Positions 21,326-31,415 are shown, counted from the first letter of the stretch. The stretch is 64,000 nt of DNA from Stenotrophomonas maltophilia (GCF_002138415.1 NZ_CP015612.1:2954001-3018000); one strand, 5' to 3'. Numbers and translations are program-made. The notes: generated from the letters alone by a model not told the origin.

Positions 21326-22303
21326 TTACGGCAGGACGCCCAGCAGCTCGACGTCGAACGTCAGAGTTGCGTTCGGGCCGATCGGGCCACCCGGGGTGCC
21401 GTTCTCGCCATAGGCCAGGTTGCCCGGGATCCAGAAGCGGTACTTCGAACCGACCGGCATCAGCGCGACGCCTTCGGTCCAGCCCTTGATCACCTGGTCC
21501 AGGCCGAACTCGGCCGGCTGACGACCATAGGAGCTGTCGAACACGGTGCCGTTGAGCAGCTTGCCTTCGTAGTTCACGCGCACCTTGCTGCTGGGCAGCG
21601 GACGCTCGCCGCTGCCCGGGCGGATGATCTGGTACTGCAGGCCCGACGCGGTGGTCACCACGCCCGGCTGGGTCTTGTTCTTGGCCATGAACGCATTGCC
21701 TTCCTCACGGTTGGTCTGCGCGGCGGCGGCAGCCTTGGCCTGCATTTCAGCCTGCTTGCTGCCCATGAAGGCCTGAATGGTGGCGGTCGCGTCAGCTTCC
21801 GTCATCTTCGGCTGGCCCTTGCTCAGGCCGGTGCTGATCGCGTCGAACAGCGAGGCGACGTCGATGTCGTCCTTCAGCTGTGCCAGCGACGGACCCACCG
21901 AGTACGAACCGATCATCTGCGACACCTTGACGCGGTCCACCTTCGGCGGCTGCGAGCCCGGCGCCACGCCCGGCACCTGCTGGCCGCTGCGGGCCATCAC
22001 GACCTGGCGCAGCGCGGCATCGGTGGCCTTGGCCTGTTCCTGGGTGATCTGCGGCTGCAGGCCTTCGAACGAGCGCTCGACGGCGGTGCGCAGGGCGGCA
22101 ACGTCGATCTCATCGGCGATCGGGGTGAACGACTTGGCCACGTCCAAGCCGATGGCGTAGCCGAGCTTCTGCTTGGGGGAATTCAAGGTTGCGGTCTCCT
22201 TGGCGGCTGCGCCGGCAGCCGGTTGTTGCGACAGAGCGACACCCGAAGTGCCCATCGCCAGAATCAGAACCGACGCCGCGGCGCCGCGCATTCCCATCTT
22301 CAT
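21326..22303 (-). CDS. FKBP-type peptidyl-prolyl isomerase, secreted
   Basis: A 325-residue FkpA/Mip-like periplasmic or outer-membrane foldase. A signal peptide ([25 protein letters not shown]) is followed by the dimerising FKBP N-terminal domain with its helical linker ([20 protein letters not shown]), and the C-terminal FKBP domain ([47 protein letters not shown]). Several Met codons are clustered; 22303 has AGGA 9 nt upstream and is preferred over 22312. The N-terminal domain is somewhat long, with two DUF-like helical repeats before the linker. It precedes ugd on the same strand with a 23-nt gap. Confidence 0.92.
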   Translation of the reverse strand: MKMGMRGAAASVLILAMGTSGVALSQQPAAGAAAKETATLNSPKQKLGYAIGLDVAKSFTPIADEIDVAALRTAVERSFEGLQPQITQEQAKATDAALRQVVMARSGQQVPGVAPGSQPPKVDRVKVSQMIGSYSVGPSLAQLKDDIDVASLFDAISTGLSKGQPKMTEADATATIQAFMGSKQAEMQAKAAAAAQTNREEGNAFMAKNKTQPGVVTTASGLQYQIIRPGSGERPLPSSKVRVNYEGKLLNGTVFDSSYGRQPAEFGLDQVIKGWTEGVALMPVGSKYRFWIPGNLAYGENGTPGGPIGPNATLTFDVELLGVLP

Positions 22304-22399
22304 TCGCTGCATTCCTGGAAGTGTCTGGGCGCCGACGTCGGCGCGAAAAGAAACATTGTCGCACGCATGCCGTCGATGTCGAGGCATGCGTGCCGGATA

Positions 22400-22987
22400 T
22401 CAGTGCGTGGCCGCTGCGGCCAGCGCCTTGTCGATGGCAGCTGTCAGCTGCGGATCGTCGGGCGTCACCTTGCTGGCAAACTGGGCGATGACCTTGCCAT
22501 CGCGGCCGACCAGGTACTTGTGGAAGTTCCAGCCCGGGGCCACGCCGGTGGCCGCGGTCAGGCGCTGGTACAGCGGCGTAGCCTCCGCACCGATCACATG
22601 CACCTTCTCGAACATCGGGAACTTGACGCCGTAGGTCAGGGTACAGAAGTCCTGGATCTGCTTCTCATCACCCGGTTCCTGGCCCTTGAAGTCGTTGGAC
22701 GGGAAGCCCAGTACCGCGAAACCCCGGCCTGCATAGCGCTTCTGCAGCGCCTCCAGCCCCTCGTACTGTGGGGTGTAGCCGCATTTGCTTGCGGTGTTGA
22801 CCACCAGCAGCACCTGACCGTGGTAGCGCTGCTGCAGGTTGACCTGCTGCTTGCTGGCCAGCGGCCGGTAGTCCAGGTCGAGCAGATCGGCGGCCAGAGC
22901 ACTGGCGGAACCGGCGATGCCGGCCACCAGCAAGGCCAGCAGGGACAGGCCGCGCAAGCGGCGCGGGGAAACGGTCGACAGGGGCAT
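22400..22987 (-). CDS. Glutathione peroxidase family protein, exported
   Basis: A 195-residue thiol peroxidase with an N-terminal signal or anchor (RLRGLSLLALLVAGIAGSASALA), so it probably acts in the periplasm. The peroxidatic cysteine is Cys69 in NTASKCGYTPQYEGL, and the other family residues are seen in FPSNDFKGQEPG and WNFHKYLVG. Many bacterial members use thioredoxin rather than glutathione. The start at 22987 places the signal peptide at the N-terminus; the open frame extends further but without signal features. No partner genes are seen nearby. Confidence 0.92.
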   Translation of the reverse strand: MPLSTVSPRRLRGLSLLALLVAGIAGSASALAADLLDLDYRPLASKQQVNLQQRYHGQVLLVVNTASKCGYTPQYEGLEALQKRYAGRGFAVLGFPSNDFKGQEPGDEKQIQDFCTLTYGVKFPMFEKVHVIGAEATPLYQRLTAATGVAPGWNFHKYLVGRDGKVIAQFASKVTPDDPQLTAAIDKALAAAATH

Positions 22988-23289
22988 CAGGGGTGGTCCG
23001 CGGTAGCCATTCACAAGGCCCGGCCACTGCCGGCCGGGAATCGGCCGAACTATAGCACCGGGCTCCGGCGCCCCTGATGGCACAGGCCCACCCGGGCTTT
23101 GCGCAGCGTGGCGAATGCGCTGCGCGGGCGCAATCGACGGCGCAGTGATGACATAGCATGGACATCACTGAATGGAAGGATGGCTTGGATCGGCATCTGC
23201 GACAGTTTTATTTCCCTTCCAAATCAATCACATAAATTGAAGTTTCAGTCATCTGACCACCCCTGCCATCAGTTGGGGCCGGCAAGGGG

Positions 23290-23330
23290 TTGCACGTAGG
23301 CGTGCCGGTGTTATAGTTGCATACAACACC
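23290..23330 (+). promoter_or_regulatory. Promoter and YtrA-type dyad operator of the GntR-ABC operon
   Basis: TTGCAC (23290-23295), a 16-bp spacer and TATAGT (23312-23317) form a good promoter. The -10 lies inside a 24-bp dyad at 23307-23330, ggtgtt..ta..ta..aacacc, which can be written GGTG-N16-CACC. This matches my recollection of operators for YtrA-subfamily GntR regulators in Xanthomonas. Binding there would block RNA polymerase, so the operon is likely autorepressed. Confidence 0.7.
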
Positions 23331-23354
23331 AGTCACCTGAGACAGGGGGAAGCC

Positions 23355-23594
23355 ATGAACGTCCGGATCTGTCGCAACTTCACCGCACCTGCGGCCGCTG
23401 CTGTTTCGACCCTGATCGTGCTGGCCTGGTTGGCCGCGCCCAGCCTCTCCGACTCCGCTGACAGTGCGCAGGACGCGACCGCCTCCCCGGCAGGGAACGC
23501 CACCCCCTCCTCGCCCCCTCCCCCCCGTCGGCTGCACAGCTCCCTGTCCATGCCGTATTTCTCGTTCGCCCAGCCGCTGACCCCACGGAGCTGA
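23355..23594 (+). CDS. Small exported or anchored protein leading the GntR-ABC operon
   Basis: A 79-residue protein with one hydrophobic segment (AAAVSTLIVLAWLAAPSLS, about residues 14-32) and a Pro/Ser/Ala-rich remainder (PPPPRRLHSSLSMPYFSF). The strong ribosome site gggggaag sits 5 nt before the ATG, and the start lies just downstream of the operator-promoter. The stop is 2 nt before the GntR start, so it is the first cistron of the operon. I do not recognise a family. Its position suggests it belongs to the envelope-stress-like ABC module. Confidence 0.65.
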   Translation: MNVRICRNFTAPAAAAVSTLIVLAWLAAPSLSDSADSAQDATASPAGNATPSSPPPPRRLHSSLSMPYFSFAQPLTPRS

Positions 23595-23596
23595 AT

Positions 23597-23956
23597 ATGA
23601 GCGACATCCAGTGGAGCGACGGCGCTCCCATCTACCGTCAGTTGAAGGAGCGCGTGATCGCCATGATGCTCGACGGAATCCTCAAGCCGGGCGATGCCCT
23701 GCCTTCGGTGCGCCAGGTGGCCGCCGACTATCAACTCAACCCCATCACCGTTTCGCGCGCTTACCAGGAACTGGCCGACGAAGGCCTGGTCGAGAAGCGC
23801 CGCGGCCTGGGCATGTTCATGACCGAGCAGGCGGCCACGCAGCTGCGCAGCAGCGAGCGCGACCGTTTCCTCAACGAAGAATGGCCGGCAGTCCTGGAGC
23901 GCATCCAGCGCCTGGGCCTGAGCCTTGATGAATTGCTGCCCCAGGGGAAAGTCTGA
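23597..23956 (+). CDS. GntR-family regulator, YtrA subfamily
   Basis: A 119-residue short GntR repressor: winged-helix domain IYRQLKERVIAMMLDGILKPGDALPSVRQVAADYQLNPITVSRAYQELADEGL (residues about 12-64), then only a short helical tail, the defining trait of the YtrA subfamily. Such regulators usually control ABC transporters encoded in the same operon, as here. The stop overlaps the next ATG by one base (TGATG). Likely autorepressor acting at the dyad at 23307-23330. Its effector is unknown; cell-wall-active peptides induce some relatives. Confidence 0.9.
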   Translation: MSDIQWSDGAPIYRQLKERVIAMMLDGILKPGDALPSVRQVAADYQLNPITVSRAYQELADEGLVEKRRGLGMFMTEQAATQLRSSERDRFLNEEWPAVLERIQRLGLSLDELLPQGKV

Positions 23957-24831
23957 TGAATAGCACTGCAAGCGAATCGGTCATCACCGCCCGAGGCCTG
24001 CGCAAGGCCTACAAGACCACCGTCGCCCTCGACAACGCCAGCTTCAGCATTCCGAGTGGGCGCATCGTCGGCCTGATCGGCCCCAACGGCGCCGGCAAGA
24101 CCACCGCGTTGAAGGCCATCCTTGGCCTGACCTCGGTGGAAGGCGACCTGAGCGTGCTCGGCCGCGACCCACGGCTGCACCGCGACGAACTGATGAAGGA
24201 CATCTGCTTCATCGCCGACGTCGCGGTGCTGCCACGCTGGCTGAAGGTCCGCGAAGCGATCGATTTCGTCGCCGGCGTCCACCCGCGCTTCGACCGCGCC
24301 CGTTGCGAGCGCTTCCTGGCCAACACCAAGCTGCAGCCGAAGCAGCGTGTACGCGAACTGTCCAAGGGCATGATCGTGCAGCTGCACCTGGCGCTGGTGA
24401 TGGCCATCGATGCCCGCATCCTGGTGCTTGACGAGCCTACCCTGGGCCTGGACATCCTCTATCGCAAGGAGTTCTACCAGCGCCTGCTGGAAGACTACTT
24501 CGACGAACAGAAGACCATCATCGTCACCACCCACCAGGTGGAAGAGATCGAGCACATCCTCAGCGACGTGATGTTCATCCGTGATGGCCGCATCGTGCTC
24601 GATGCGGAAATGGACGAGGTCGGCCAGCGCTATACCGAACTGCTGGTCAATGCCGACCAGCTCGAAACGGCCCGCGCGTTGAAGCCGATCGACGAGCGCA
24701 GCCTGGCGTTCGGCAAGACCGTGATGCTGTTCGATGGCGTGCCGCGCACCCAGCTCTCCACCCTCGGCGAGACCCGCAGCCCGGGCCTGGCCGACCTGTT
24801 CGTCGCCATCATGAAGGGGACCTACGCATGA
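23956..24831 (+). CDS. ABC transporter ATP-binding protein
   Basis: A 291-residue ATPase. Walker A is GPNGAGKTT (about residue 39), the signature region reads RELSKGMIVQLHLAL (a variant LSKGM in place of LSGGQ), Walker B is ARILVLDEPTLGLD, and the switch histidine lies in IVTTHQVEEIE. The C-terminal 70 residues form an accessory domain as in bacteriocin- or YtrB-like exporters. It partners with the next gene, which it overlaps by ATGA. The transport direction is probably export, by family likeness. Confidence 0.93.
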   Translation: MNSTASESVITARGLRKAYKTTVALDNASFSIPSGRIVGLIGPNGAGKTTALKAILGLTSVEGDLSVLGRDPRLHRDELMKDICFIADVAVLPRWLKVREAIDFVAGVHPRFDRARCERFLANTKLQPKQRVRELSKGMIVQLHLALVMAIDARILVLDEPTLGLDILYRKEFYQRLLEDYFDEQKTIIVTTHQVEEIEHILSDVMFIRDGRIVLDAEMDEVGQRYTELLVNADQLETARALKPIDERSLAFGKTVMLFDGVPRTQLSTLGETRSPGLADLFVAIMKGTYA

Positions 24832-25856
24832 ATGCCGTCAACCACCCCGTCAGCCCGTTGGGTATCCTGCGCTGGCTGCTCAAGCGCGAGTACTGGGAGA
24901 ACCGCGGCGGTTTCCTGTATGCCCCGCTGATCGCCGGCCTGATCTCGCTGGTGATGAGCACCGTCGGCATCGCCTTCGGCCTGTTCGCGCTGAACCGTGC
25001 AGCGCGCAACGGCGCACTGCATGTCGATGGCGAAAGCGTGAACGTCAACGGCCTGGACCTGGCGCTGCTCACCCGCAACATCAACGGCAAGGATCTGGCC
25101 GATCTCGGCAATGGCCTGGACCTGACCCTGGTGCTCAGCTCGGCGTGGCCGTTCCTGGTACTGGCCTTCGTCGTGTTCTTCTACTGCCTGGGCGCCCTGT
25201 ACGACGATCGCCGCGACCGCAGCATCCTGTTCTGGAAGTCGCTTCCGCTGTCGGACACCCAGACCGTGCTGTCCAAGGTGATCAGCGCACTGATCGTGGC
25301 ACCGCTGATCGCAGTGATCGCCGGCATCATCACCATGTTCGGCTTCATGTTGATCATCAGTGTCGTCGCGCTGATGCACGGCGGCAGCCCGATGGCGCTG
25401 ATCTGGGGTCCGGCCAGCCCGTTGACCCTGGCCGCAGGCCACCTGGCCTGGATTCCGGTCTATGCCCTGTGGGCGCTGCCCACCGCCGGCTGGCTGCTGC
25501 TGTGCTCGGCCTGGGCCAAGAGCAAGCCATTCCTGTGGGCGGTAATGCTGCCGCTGTTTGCCGGTGTCATCGTCAGCACCACCAAGATCATGCCGCTGTT
25601 CGGCCTGAGCACCGGCTGGTTCTGGCAGAACATCGTCGGCCGCCTGCTGCTGGGCGGTGTCCCTGGCATGGACCTGCTGTATCGCCTCAGCGCCGGTGAA
25701 GGTTCGCGCCGCGACCTGGACTCGGTGGTCAGCCTGATGTCCCCGGCTTCACAGCTGAAGTCGCTGGCGATGCCGGAACTGTGGATCGGTGCGGCCGTCG
25801 GTGCAGTGTTCATCTTCCTCGCCATCCGCCTGCGCAAGCGCGCCGGCGAGATCTGA
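24828..25856 (+). CDS. ABC transporter permease
   Basis: A 342-residue integral membrane protein with six to eight predicted helices, for example LIAGLISLVMSTVGIAFGLFA (about 27-47), FLVLAFVVFFYCLGALY, VIAGIITMFGFMLIISVVAL, and a last helix near the C-terminus (AAVGAVFIFLAIRL). The first extracytoplasmic loop is soluble (ARNGALHVDGESVNVNGLDL). The sequence DRRDRSILFWKSLPLSDTQTV after the second helix is typical of ABC-2-type exporters. It pairs with the preceding ATPase. The substrate is unknown. Confidence 0.9.
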   Translation: MNAVNHPVSPLGILRWLLKREYWENRGGFLYAPLIAGLISLVMSTVGIAFGLFALNRAARNGALHVDGESVNVNGLDLALLTRNINGKDLADLGNGLDLTLVLSSAWPFLVLAFVVFFYCLGALYDDRRDRSILFWKSLPLSDTQTVLSKVISALIVAPLIAVIAGIITMFGFMLIISVVALMHGGSPMALIWGPASPLTLAAGHLAWIPVYALWALPTAGWLLLCSAWAKSKPFLWAVMLPLFAGVIVSTTKIMPLFGLSTGWFWQNIVGRLLLGGVPGMDLLYRLSAGEGSRRDLDSVVSLMSPASQLKSLAMPELWIGAAVGAVFIFLAIRLRKRAGEI

Positions 25857-25881
25857 TTCCATCCACCCGGAGGCACCACCC

Positions 25882-26769
25882 ATGCGTTCCCTGCTCGCCT
25901 GTTCTGCGTTGTTGCTGTTGCCGCTGTCGGCACTCGCTGCCGATGCTCCGAACTGCAAGTTCACTGCCCCCCGCGCGCTGAAGCTGGACGTGGCCGGTGC
26001 CAAAACGGTGGTGTTCGAGGTCAACCAGCATGACCTGAAGGTGGTCGCCAGCGCCGGCGGCGGCCAGCTGGACGGCCGCGCCTGCGCGTCCAGCCAGGAA
26101 TGGCTGGACCAGCTGGTACTGGACCAGCGCAAGGTGGGCGACAAGCTGGTGGTCAGCCTGCGCCGCGAAGGTCGCTCGCCCAGCATCAGCATCGGCAACA
26201 GTTACGCCTGGCTGGACGTCCGCGGCAGCGTGCCGGACAACCTGCCGCTGCAGCTCAAGGTCGGCTCGGGCGATGCCAGCGTGGAGAACGCGCAGTCGCT
26301 GAGCGTGGACGTGGGTTCCGGTGATGCCGTGGCCCGCGGCACGCGTGGCAGCATCCACGCCGCGGTGGGTTCGGGCGACCTCAACATCGATGGCGGCGCT
26401 TCGTTGAACCTGCTGTCGCTGGGCTCCGGCGACGTCAACGTGCGCAACATCAGCGGTGATGCCAGCACCGGTACCGTGGGCTCCGGTGACCTGAAGATCA
26501 CCGATGTGCGTGGCAACGCGCGGCTGGACACCGTGGGCTCGGGTGATATCGAGTTCAAGCGGGTGAAGGGCAGCGTCGAGGTGGGCGTGGTCGGCTCCGG
26601 CGGCATCGACTTGGCCGACATCGGCGGCAACGTGCACGTCCGCAGCCACGGCTCGGGCGACATCCAGGTCGACGGCGTTGGCGGCAGCCTGACCGTCGAC
26701 CACAGCGGCAGCGGTGACGTCGATCATCGCAATGTCAGCGGCAAGGTCACCCTGCCGCGCAGCAAATAA
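25882..26769 (+). CDS. Exported DUF4097-like beta-helix protein with GSGD repeats
   Basis: A 295-residue protein with a cleavable signal peptide (MRSLLACSALLLLPLSALAA). The C-terminal two-thirds (from about residue 125) consist of eight or more repeats of roughly 19 residues, each containing GSGD or a close variant, a pattern expected to form a right-handed beta-helix. Such DUF4097/DUF2807 proteins often accompany envelope-stress ABC or LiaFSR-type modules. The start at 25882 follows the ribosome site ccggaggc by 6 nt. It is the fifth gene of the YtrA operon. Ligand and role unknown. Confidence 0.8.
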   Translation: MRSLLACSALLLLPLSALAADAPNCKFTAPRALKLDVAGAKTVVFEVNQHDLKVVASAGGGQLDGRACASSQEWLDQLVLDQRKVGDKLVVSLRREGRSPSISIGNSYAWLDVRGSVPDNLPLQLKVGSGDASVENAQSLSVDVGSGDAVARGTRGSIHAAVGSGDLNIDGGASLNLLSLGSGDVNVRNISGDASTGTVGSGDLKITDVRGNARLDTVGSGDIEFKRVKGSVEVGVVGSGGIDLADIGGNVHVRSHGSGDIQVDGVGGSLTVDHSGSGDVDHRNVSGKVTLPRSK

Positions 26770-26799
26770 TCCACTTCCAGACACCTCCAGGGGACCACC

Positions 26800-27411
26800 A
26801 TGAACCTGTTGCGCCTGTTGCCCGCTTTGCTGCTGTCCCTGCCGCTGATCGCCTGCGGCGGCACCTCGTCCTCGCCCGACAAGACTGTCGGCAAGAGTGT
26901 CGCCGAAGCCACCAGCGGCGTCGGTCAGACCGTCAAGAACGCCATGGACGATGCCCGCAAGGACATCGCCCAGGGCAACATCAAGATCTCGGCCGACAAG
27001 CAGCCGCGTGCGGAGATCACGCCGGATGGCCGCCTGCTGATCGCCGGCAAGGAGATCACCGTCAACGACACCCAGCGCCGCCACCTGCAGGAGTACCGTG
27101 GCCACGTGGTCGCCATCGCGATGGATGGCATGGACGTTGGCCTGGCCGGCGCCAAGCTGGGGGCCAATGCGGCCGGTGAAGCACTGAAGGGCATCTTCAG
27201 CGGCGACAGCGAAGGTGTCGAGAAGCGCATCAACGCCGAAGCCGCGAAGATCGAGACCCAGGCCAAGCGCATCTGCGAACGCCTGCCGGCGATGCTGGCC
27301 AGCCAGCAAGCCCTGGCGCGTGAGCTGCCGGCCTTCAAGCCGTACGCAACGATGGACCAGAGCGACGTGGACGATTGCGGCAAGAACAACTCGGTCACGT
27401 TCTCCAAGTGA
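26800..27411 (+). CDS. DUF2884 (YggN family) lipoprotein
   Basis: A 203-residue protein with a lipoprotein signal, LLRLLPALLLSLPLIAC. The conserved segment ITPDGRLLIAGKEITVNDTQRRHLQEYRGHV is characteristic of the DUF2884/YggN family. It is followed by a Gly/Ala-rich helix (GLAGAKLGANAAGEALKG) and a C-terminal region with two cysteines (KRICERLPAML; DVDDCGKNN), which may form a disulphide in the periplasm. It lies 30 nt after the beta-helix gene and probably belongs to the same transcript. No biochemical role is established. Confidence 0.8.
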   Translation: MNLLRLLPALLLSLPLIACGGTSSSPDKTVGKSVAEATSGVGQTVKNAMDDARKDIAQGNIKISADKQPRAEITPDGRLLIAGKEITVNDTQRRHLQEYRGHVVAIAMDGMDVGLAGAKLGANAAGEALKGIFSGDSEGVEKRINAEAAKIETQAKRICERLPAMLASQQALARELPAFKPYATMDQSDVDDCGKNNSVTFSK

Positions 27412-27511
27412 GACAAATCGACGCACCAGACCGGCAGCGGCCTTCCGTTGTCGGTCGTACTGCGTTGGCGGGCTTACAATGGGGACCCCGGATGTCCCCG
27501 AACCGAATGCC

Positions 27512-27937
27512 ATGAAGAAACTGTTTCTGCTGCTGACCGCCCTGCTCTGCCTCGGCCTGGTCGGCTGTGACCAGGAGTACCGCAACCATCGCGCCGAGCG
27601 CGGCAAGCCCAAGATTTCCGTCAGCGAAGGCATGGTCACCGTGCGTCGCCCGCCCGCACCGAACATCATCATCCTCGCCGATGGCACGATGAAGATGGAC
27701 GAAATCCAGATTCCGCTGGACGACGCGCAGAAGCAGATGCTGCAGACCATGTTCGGCAAACTGCAGGTACTGCGCCAGAACACTCTGGTGGCGGCCCCGG
27801 CCGATCCCAACATGCAGCCGGTGAAGATCCAGCCGCCGGAGGGCATGGACGTGATTCCGGCGGACCTGATCCAGCGCATCCCGGAGTTCAAGGATTACAC
27901 CGACACCTTCGGCAACATCGTCGCCGACCGTCGCTGA
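27512..27937 (+). CDS. Small hypothetical lipoprotein
   Basis: A 141-residue protein with a lipoprotein signal ending LGLVGC (MKKLFLLLTALLCLGLVGC). The mature part contains ISVSEGMVTVRRPPAPNIIILADG and DEIQIPLDDAQKQMLQTMFGKLQ, which recalls a fragment of the DUF2884 layout (parameter-like beta strands then a helix), so it may be a distant companion of the preceding lipoprotein. TACAAT at 27475-27480 may be a -10, and a terminator follows directly. Its function cannot be named. Confidence 0.75.
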   Translation: MKKLFLLLTALLCLGLVGCDQEYRNHRAERGKPKISVSEGMVTVRRPPAPNIIILADGTMKMDEIQIPLDDAQKQMLQTMFGKLQVLRQNTLVAAPADPNMQPVKIQPPEGMDVIPADLIQRIPEFKDYTDTFGNIVADRR

Positions 27938-27941
27938 AAAA

Positions 27942-27966
27942 AAACGCCGCCCAAAGGGCGGCGTTT
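27942..27966. terminator. Bidirectional intrinsic terminator
   Basis: Stem aaacgccgccc / gggcggcgttt around aaa, preceded by a run of A, which gives a T-run on the minus strand. It ends the lipoprotein operon on the plus strand and can stop fumC transcripts on the minus strand. Confidence 0.88.
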
Positions 27967-27974
27967 CTGCTTTC

Positions 27975-28032
27975 TGTAGAGTCGGGCCATGCTCGACTCC
28001 GGAACAACAGTCGAGCATGGCTCGACTCTACA
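27975..28032. repeat. SMAG (GTAG REP) inverted pair
   Basis: Two GTAG-tipped units face each other: tgtagagtcgggccatgctc at the left and its near-reverse complement ending ctcgactctaca at the right. It lies between the terminator and the end of fumC. Confidence 0.85.
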
Positions 28033-28041
28033 ACCGGCCGA

Positions 28042-29469
28042 TCAACCGCCGGCGCCGCCGCCACCGGCCTGGATGCCACCGGCGGTCAGCGCGGTCGGGT
28101 CCAGCAGGCGACGCAGCTCGGCCTCCTCCAGTCCACTGTCCTCCAGCGCCACATCCAGCACCGGGCGCTGTTCCTTGTACGCACGCTTGGCAATCGCCGC
28201 AGCCTTCTCGTAGCCGATGATCGGGTTGAGGGCGGTAACCAGGATCGGGTTGCGCGCCAGCGCCTCGGCAACGCGGTCCTCGCGCACTTTCAGCCCGGCA
28301 ATCGCACTGTCGGCCAGCAGGGTGGACACGTTGGCCAGCAGGCCGATGCCATCGAGCAGGTTCACTGCGATCAGCGGCAGGGTGACGTTGAGCTGGAAGT
28401 TGCCGGTCTGCCCGGCCACGGTGATCGCAGTGTGGTGACCGATCACCTGTGCACAGGCCATCACCGTCGCTTCCGGAATCACAGGGTTGACCTTGCCCGG
28501 CATGATCGAGCTGCCCGGCTGCAGCGCCGGCAGTTCGATCTCGCCCAGCCCGGCCAGCGGACCGGCGTTCATCCAACGCAGGTCGTTGGCGATCTTGATC
28601 AGCGCCACCGCCAGCGCATTGAGCTGACCGGAAAGCTCCACCGCGTCGTCCTGTGCGGCCAGGCCTTCGAACTTGTTCTCGGCACTGTCGAACTTGAAAC
28701 CGGTCTGCTGCTTCAGTGCCTTGGCCACCTGTGCACCGAAGCGCGGATCGGCATTGATGCCGGTGCCGATGGCGGTGCCACCCAGCGGCAGCCGGCGCAC
28801 GCGCTTGAGGCTGTCTTCGATACGCTCCTGCGCCGACGCCAGCTGCGCCGACCACGCGCCGAATTCCTGCTCGAAGGTCAGCGGCATCGCATCCATCAGG
28901 TGGGTGCGGCCGGTCTTGACCACCTTCCGCAGGCTGCGGCCCTTGTTGTCCAGGGTCTTGCGCAGGTGCACCAGCGCCGGCAGCAGCTGCTCATGCGTCG
29001 CCAACACCGCCGACACCCGCAACGCGGTCGGAATCACGTCGTTGGAGCTCTGCCCCTGGTTGACGTGGTCATTGGGGTGCACAGTGGTCTTGCCCGCCTT
29101 GCCGGCACGGTTGGCCAGGGTGGCGATGACCTCATTGGCATTCATGTTCGACGATGTGCCAGAACCCGTCTGGTAGACATCGATCGGGAACTGCGCGTCC
29201 CAGTTGCCGGCGGCCACTTCGGCGGCAGCGGTCTGGATGGCCTTGGCCACGTTCTTCGGCAGGTGGCCCAGTTCTGCGTTGACGCCCGCGGCGGCGCCCT
29301 TGACCAGGCCCAGGGCACGGATGAAACCGCGCGGCATGCGCTGGCCCGACACCGGGAAGTTCTGCACGGCACGCTGGGTCTGGGCGCCCCACAGTGCGTC
29401 CGCAGGCACCTGCAGCTCGCCCATGCTGTCGTGTTCGATTCTGAAACCCTTGCTTGCAGCTTTGCTCAT
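28042..29469 (-). CDS. fumC: Fumarate hydratase, class II
   Basis: A 475-residue oxygen-stable, iron-free fumarase that interconverts fumarate and malate in the TCA cycle. The superfamily signature is GSSIMPGKVNP; the N-terminus (RIEHDSMGELQVPADALWGAQTQRA) and TGSGTSSNMNANEV are also diagnostic. The last ten residues are a Gly/Ala tail (QAGGGGAGG) not typical of the family. A second, unrelated fumarase (class I) is encoded at 61070-62587. Single gene; a SMAG pair and terminator lie downstream. Confidence 0.96.
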   Translation of the reverse strand: MSKAASKGFRIEHDSMGELQVPADALWGAQTQRAVQNFPVSGQRMPRGFIRALGLVKGAAAGVNAELGHLPKNVAKAIQTAAAEVAAGNWDAQFPIDVYQTGSGTSSNMNANEVIATLANRAGKAGKTTVHPNDHVNQGQSSNDVIPTALRVSAVLATHEQLLPALVHLRKTLDNKGRSLRKVVKTGRTHLMDAMPLTFEQEFGAWSAQLASAQERIEDSLKRVRRLPLGGTAIGTGINADPRFGAQVAKALKQQTGFKFDSAENKFEGLAAQDDAVELSGQLNALAVALIKIANDLRWMNAGPLAGLGEIELPALQPGSSIMPGKVNPVIPEATVMACAQVIGHHTAITVAGQTGNFQLNVTLPLIAVNLLDGIGLLANVSTLLADSAIAGLKVREDRVAEALARNPILVTALNPIIGYEKAAAIAKRAYKEQRPVLDVALEDSGLEEAELRRLLDPTALTAGGIQAGGGGAGG

Positions 29470-29635
29470 TGCATCAACTCCGCACTACTTCAGTTGGGGA
29501 AAGGGAAGCGGCGGCTGGCAGGGTGTCGCTTCCCGGGCTGGCGGCTGCGCCAACGATACTCCCTTGCCCGCAGCGTGGGATGACGAGGGCGGGCCAGATC
29601 GTTTCATCCGCAGGGCCGATCTGCACGCGCAAGGG

Positions 29636-29709
29636 GTAGTGCCGTCCGCTGGCCAGCAATCCATGGAATCGTGGGCCGGGCGTGGTTGCCGGCCAGCGGC
29701 CGGCACTAC
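29636..29709. repeat. REP inverted pair upstream of purB
   Basis: A GTAG unit (29636-29655, gtagtgccgtccgctggcc) faces a second unit (about 29687-29709, gccggccagcggccggcac followed by tac) in the opposite orientation. The rest of the 29470-29763 gap holds no gene I can support; TAGAAT at 29725-29730 may be the -10 of purB. Confidence 0.8.
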
Positions 29710-29727
29710 CTCACCGGCACGTCGTAG

Positions 29728-31131
<1,404 letters not shown>

Positions 31132-31226
31132 GGAGTTTCCTTTGCGGCGGCGGCCGCGGGCGCTGCCTGCGGCAGGCAACAGCAACAGCAACGTCAAGAG
31201 CGGCTCTGGATTGCTGCTAGCTGGGC

Positions 31227-31324
31227 GGGACGGGATGGGCCAGCGGGACACGCCGTAAACCCGTCCATGGGGGCTCGATGGCGCCATCCATGGCGCCAAC
31301 GGTCCCGCTGGCCCATCCCGTCCC
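31227..31324. repeat. Palindromic element with 52-nt core, copy 2
   Basis: Perfect 23-bp arms (31227-31249 and 31302-31324) flank a 52-nt core (31250-31301) that matches the core at 439-490 in 47 of 52 positions by my count. The core contains the perfect hairpin ggcgccat-cc-atggcgcc. Arm sequence is unrelated to that of copy 1 apart from the inner gggac/gtccc. It lies 95 nt after purB. Confidence 0.85.
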
Positions 31325-31383
31325 ACCTCTGACAGATTCCTGGTGACGGATCGAAGAGCTTTGGGTTGTCGGGACGGAATTTG

Positions 31384-31415
31384 AAAGAGGGACGCGGCTT
31401 CGCCGCGTCCCTCTT
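31384..31415. terminator. UUCG-loop terminator in the purB downstream gap
   Basis: The stem aaagagggacgcgg / ccgcgtccctcttt closes a cttcg loop and is followed by ttgttttgg on the plus strand. It is about 250 nt past purB. It may end purB read-through, or a short RNA that includes the element at 31227-31324. Confidence 0.75.

Noticed and set aside
23158..23235. A 26-codon frame that might be a leader peptide
   Set aside because: No ribosome site, no promoter immediately upstream, and it ends before the recognised operon promoter.
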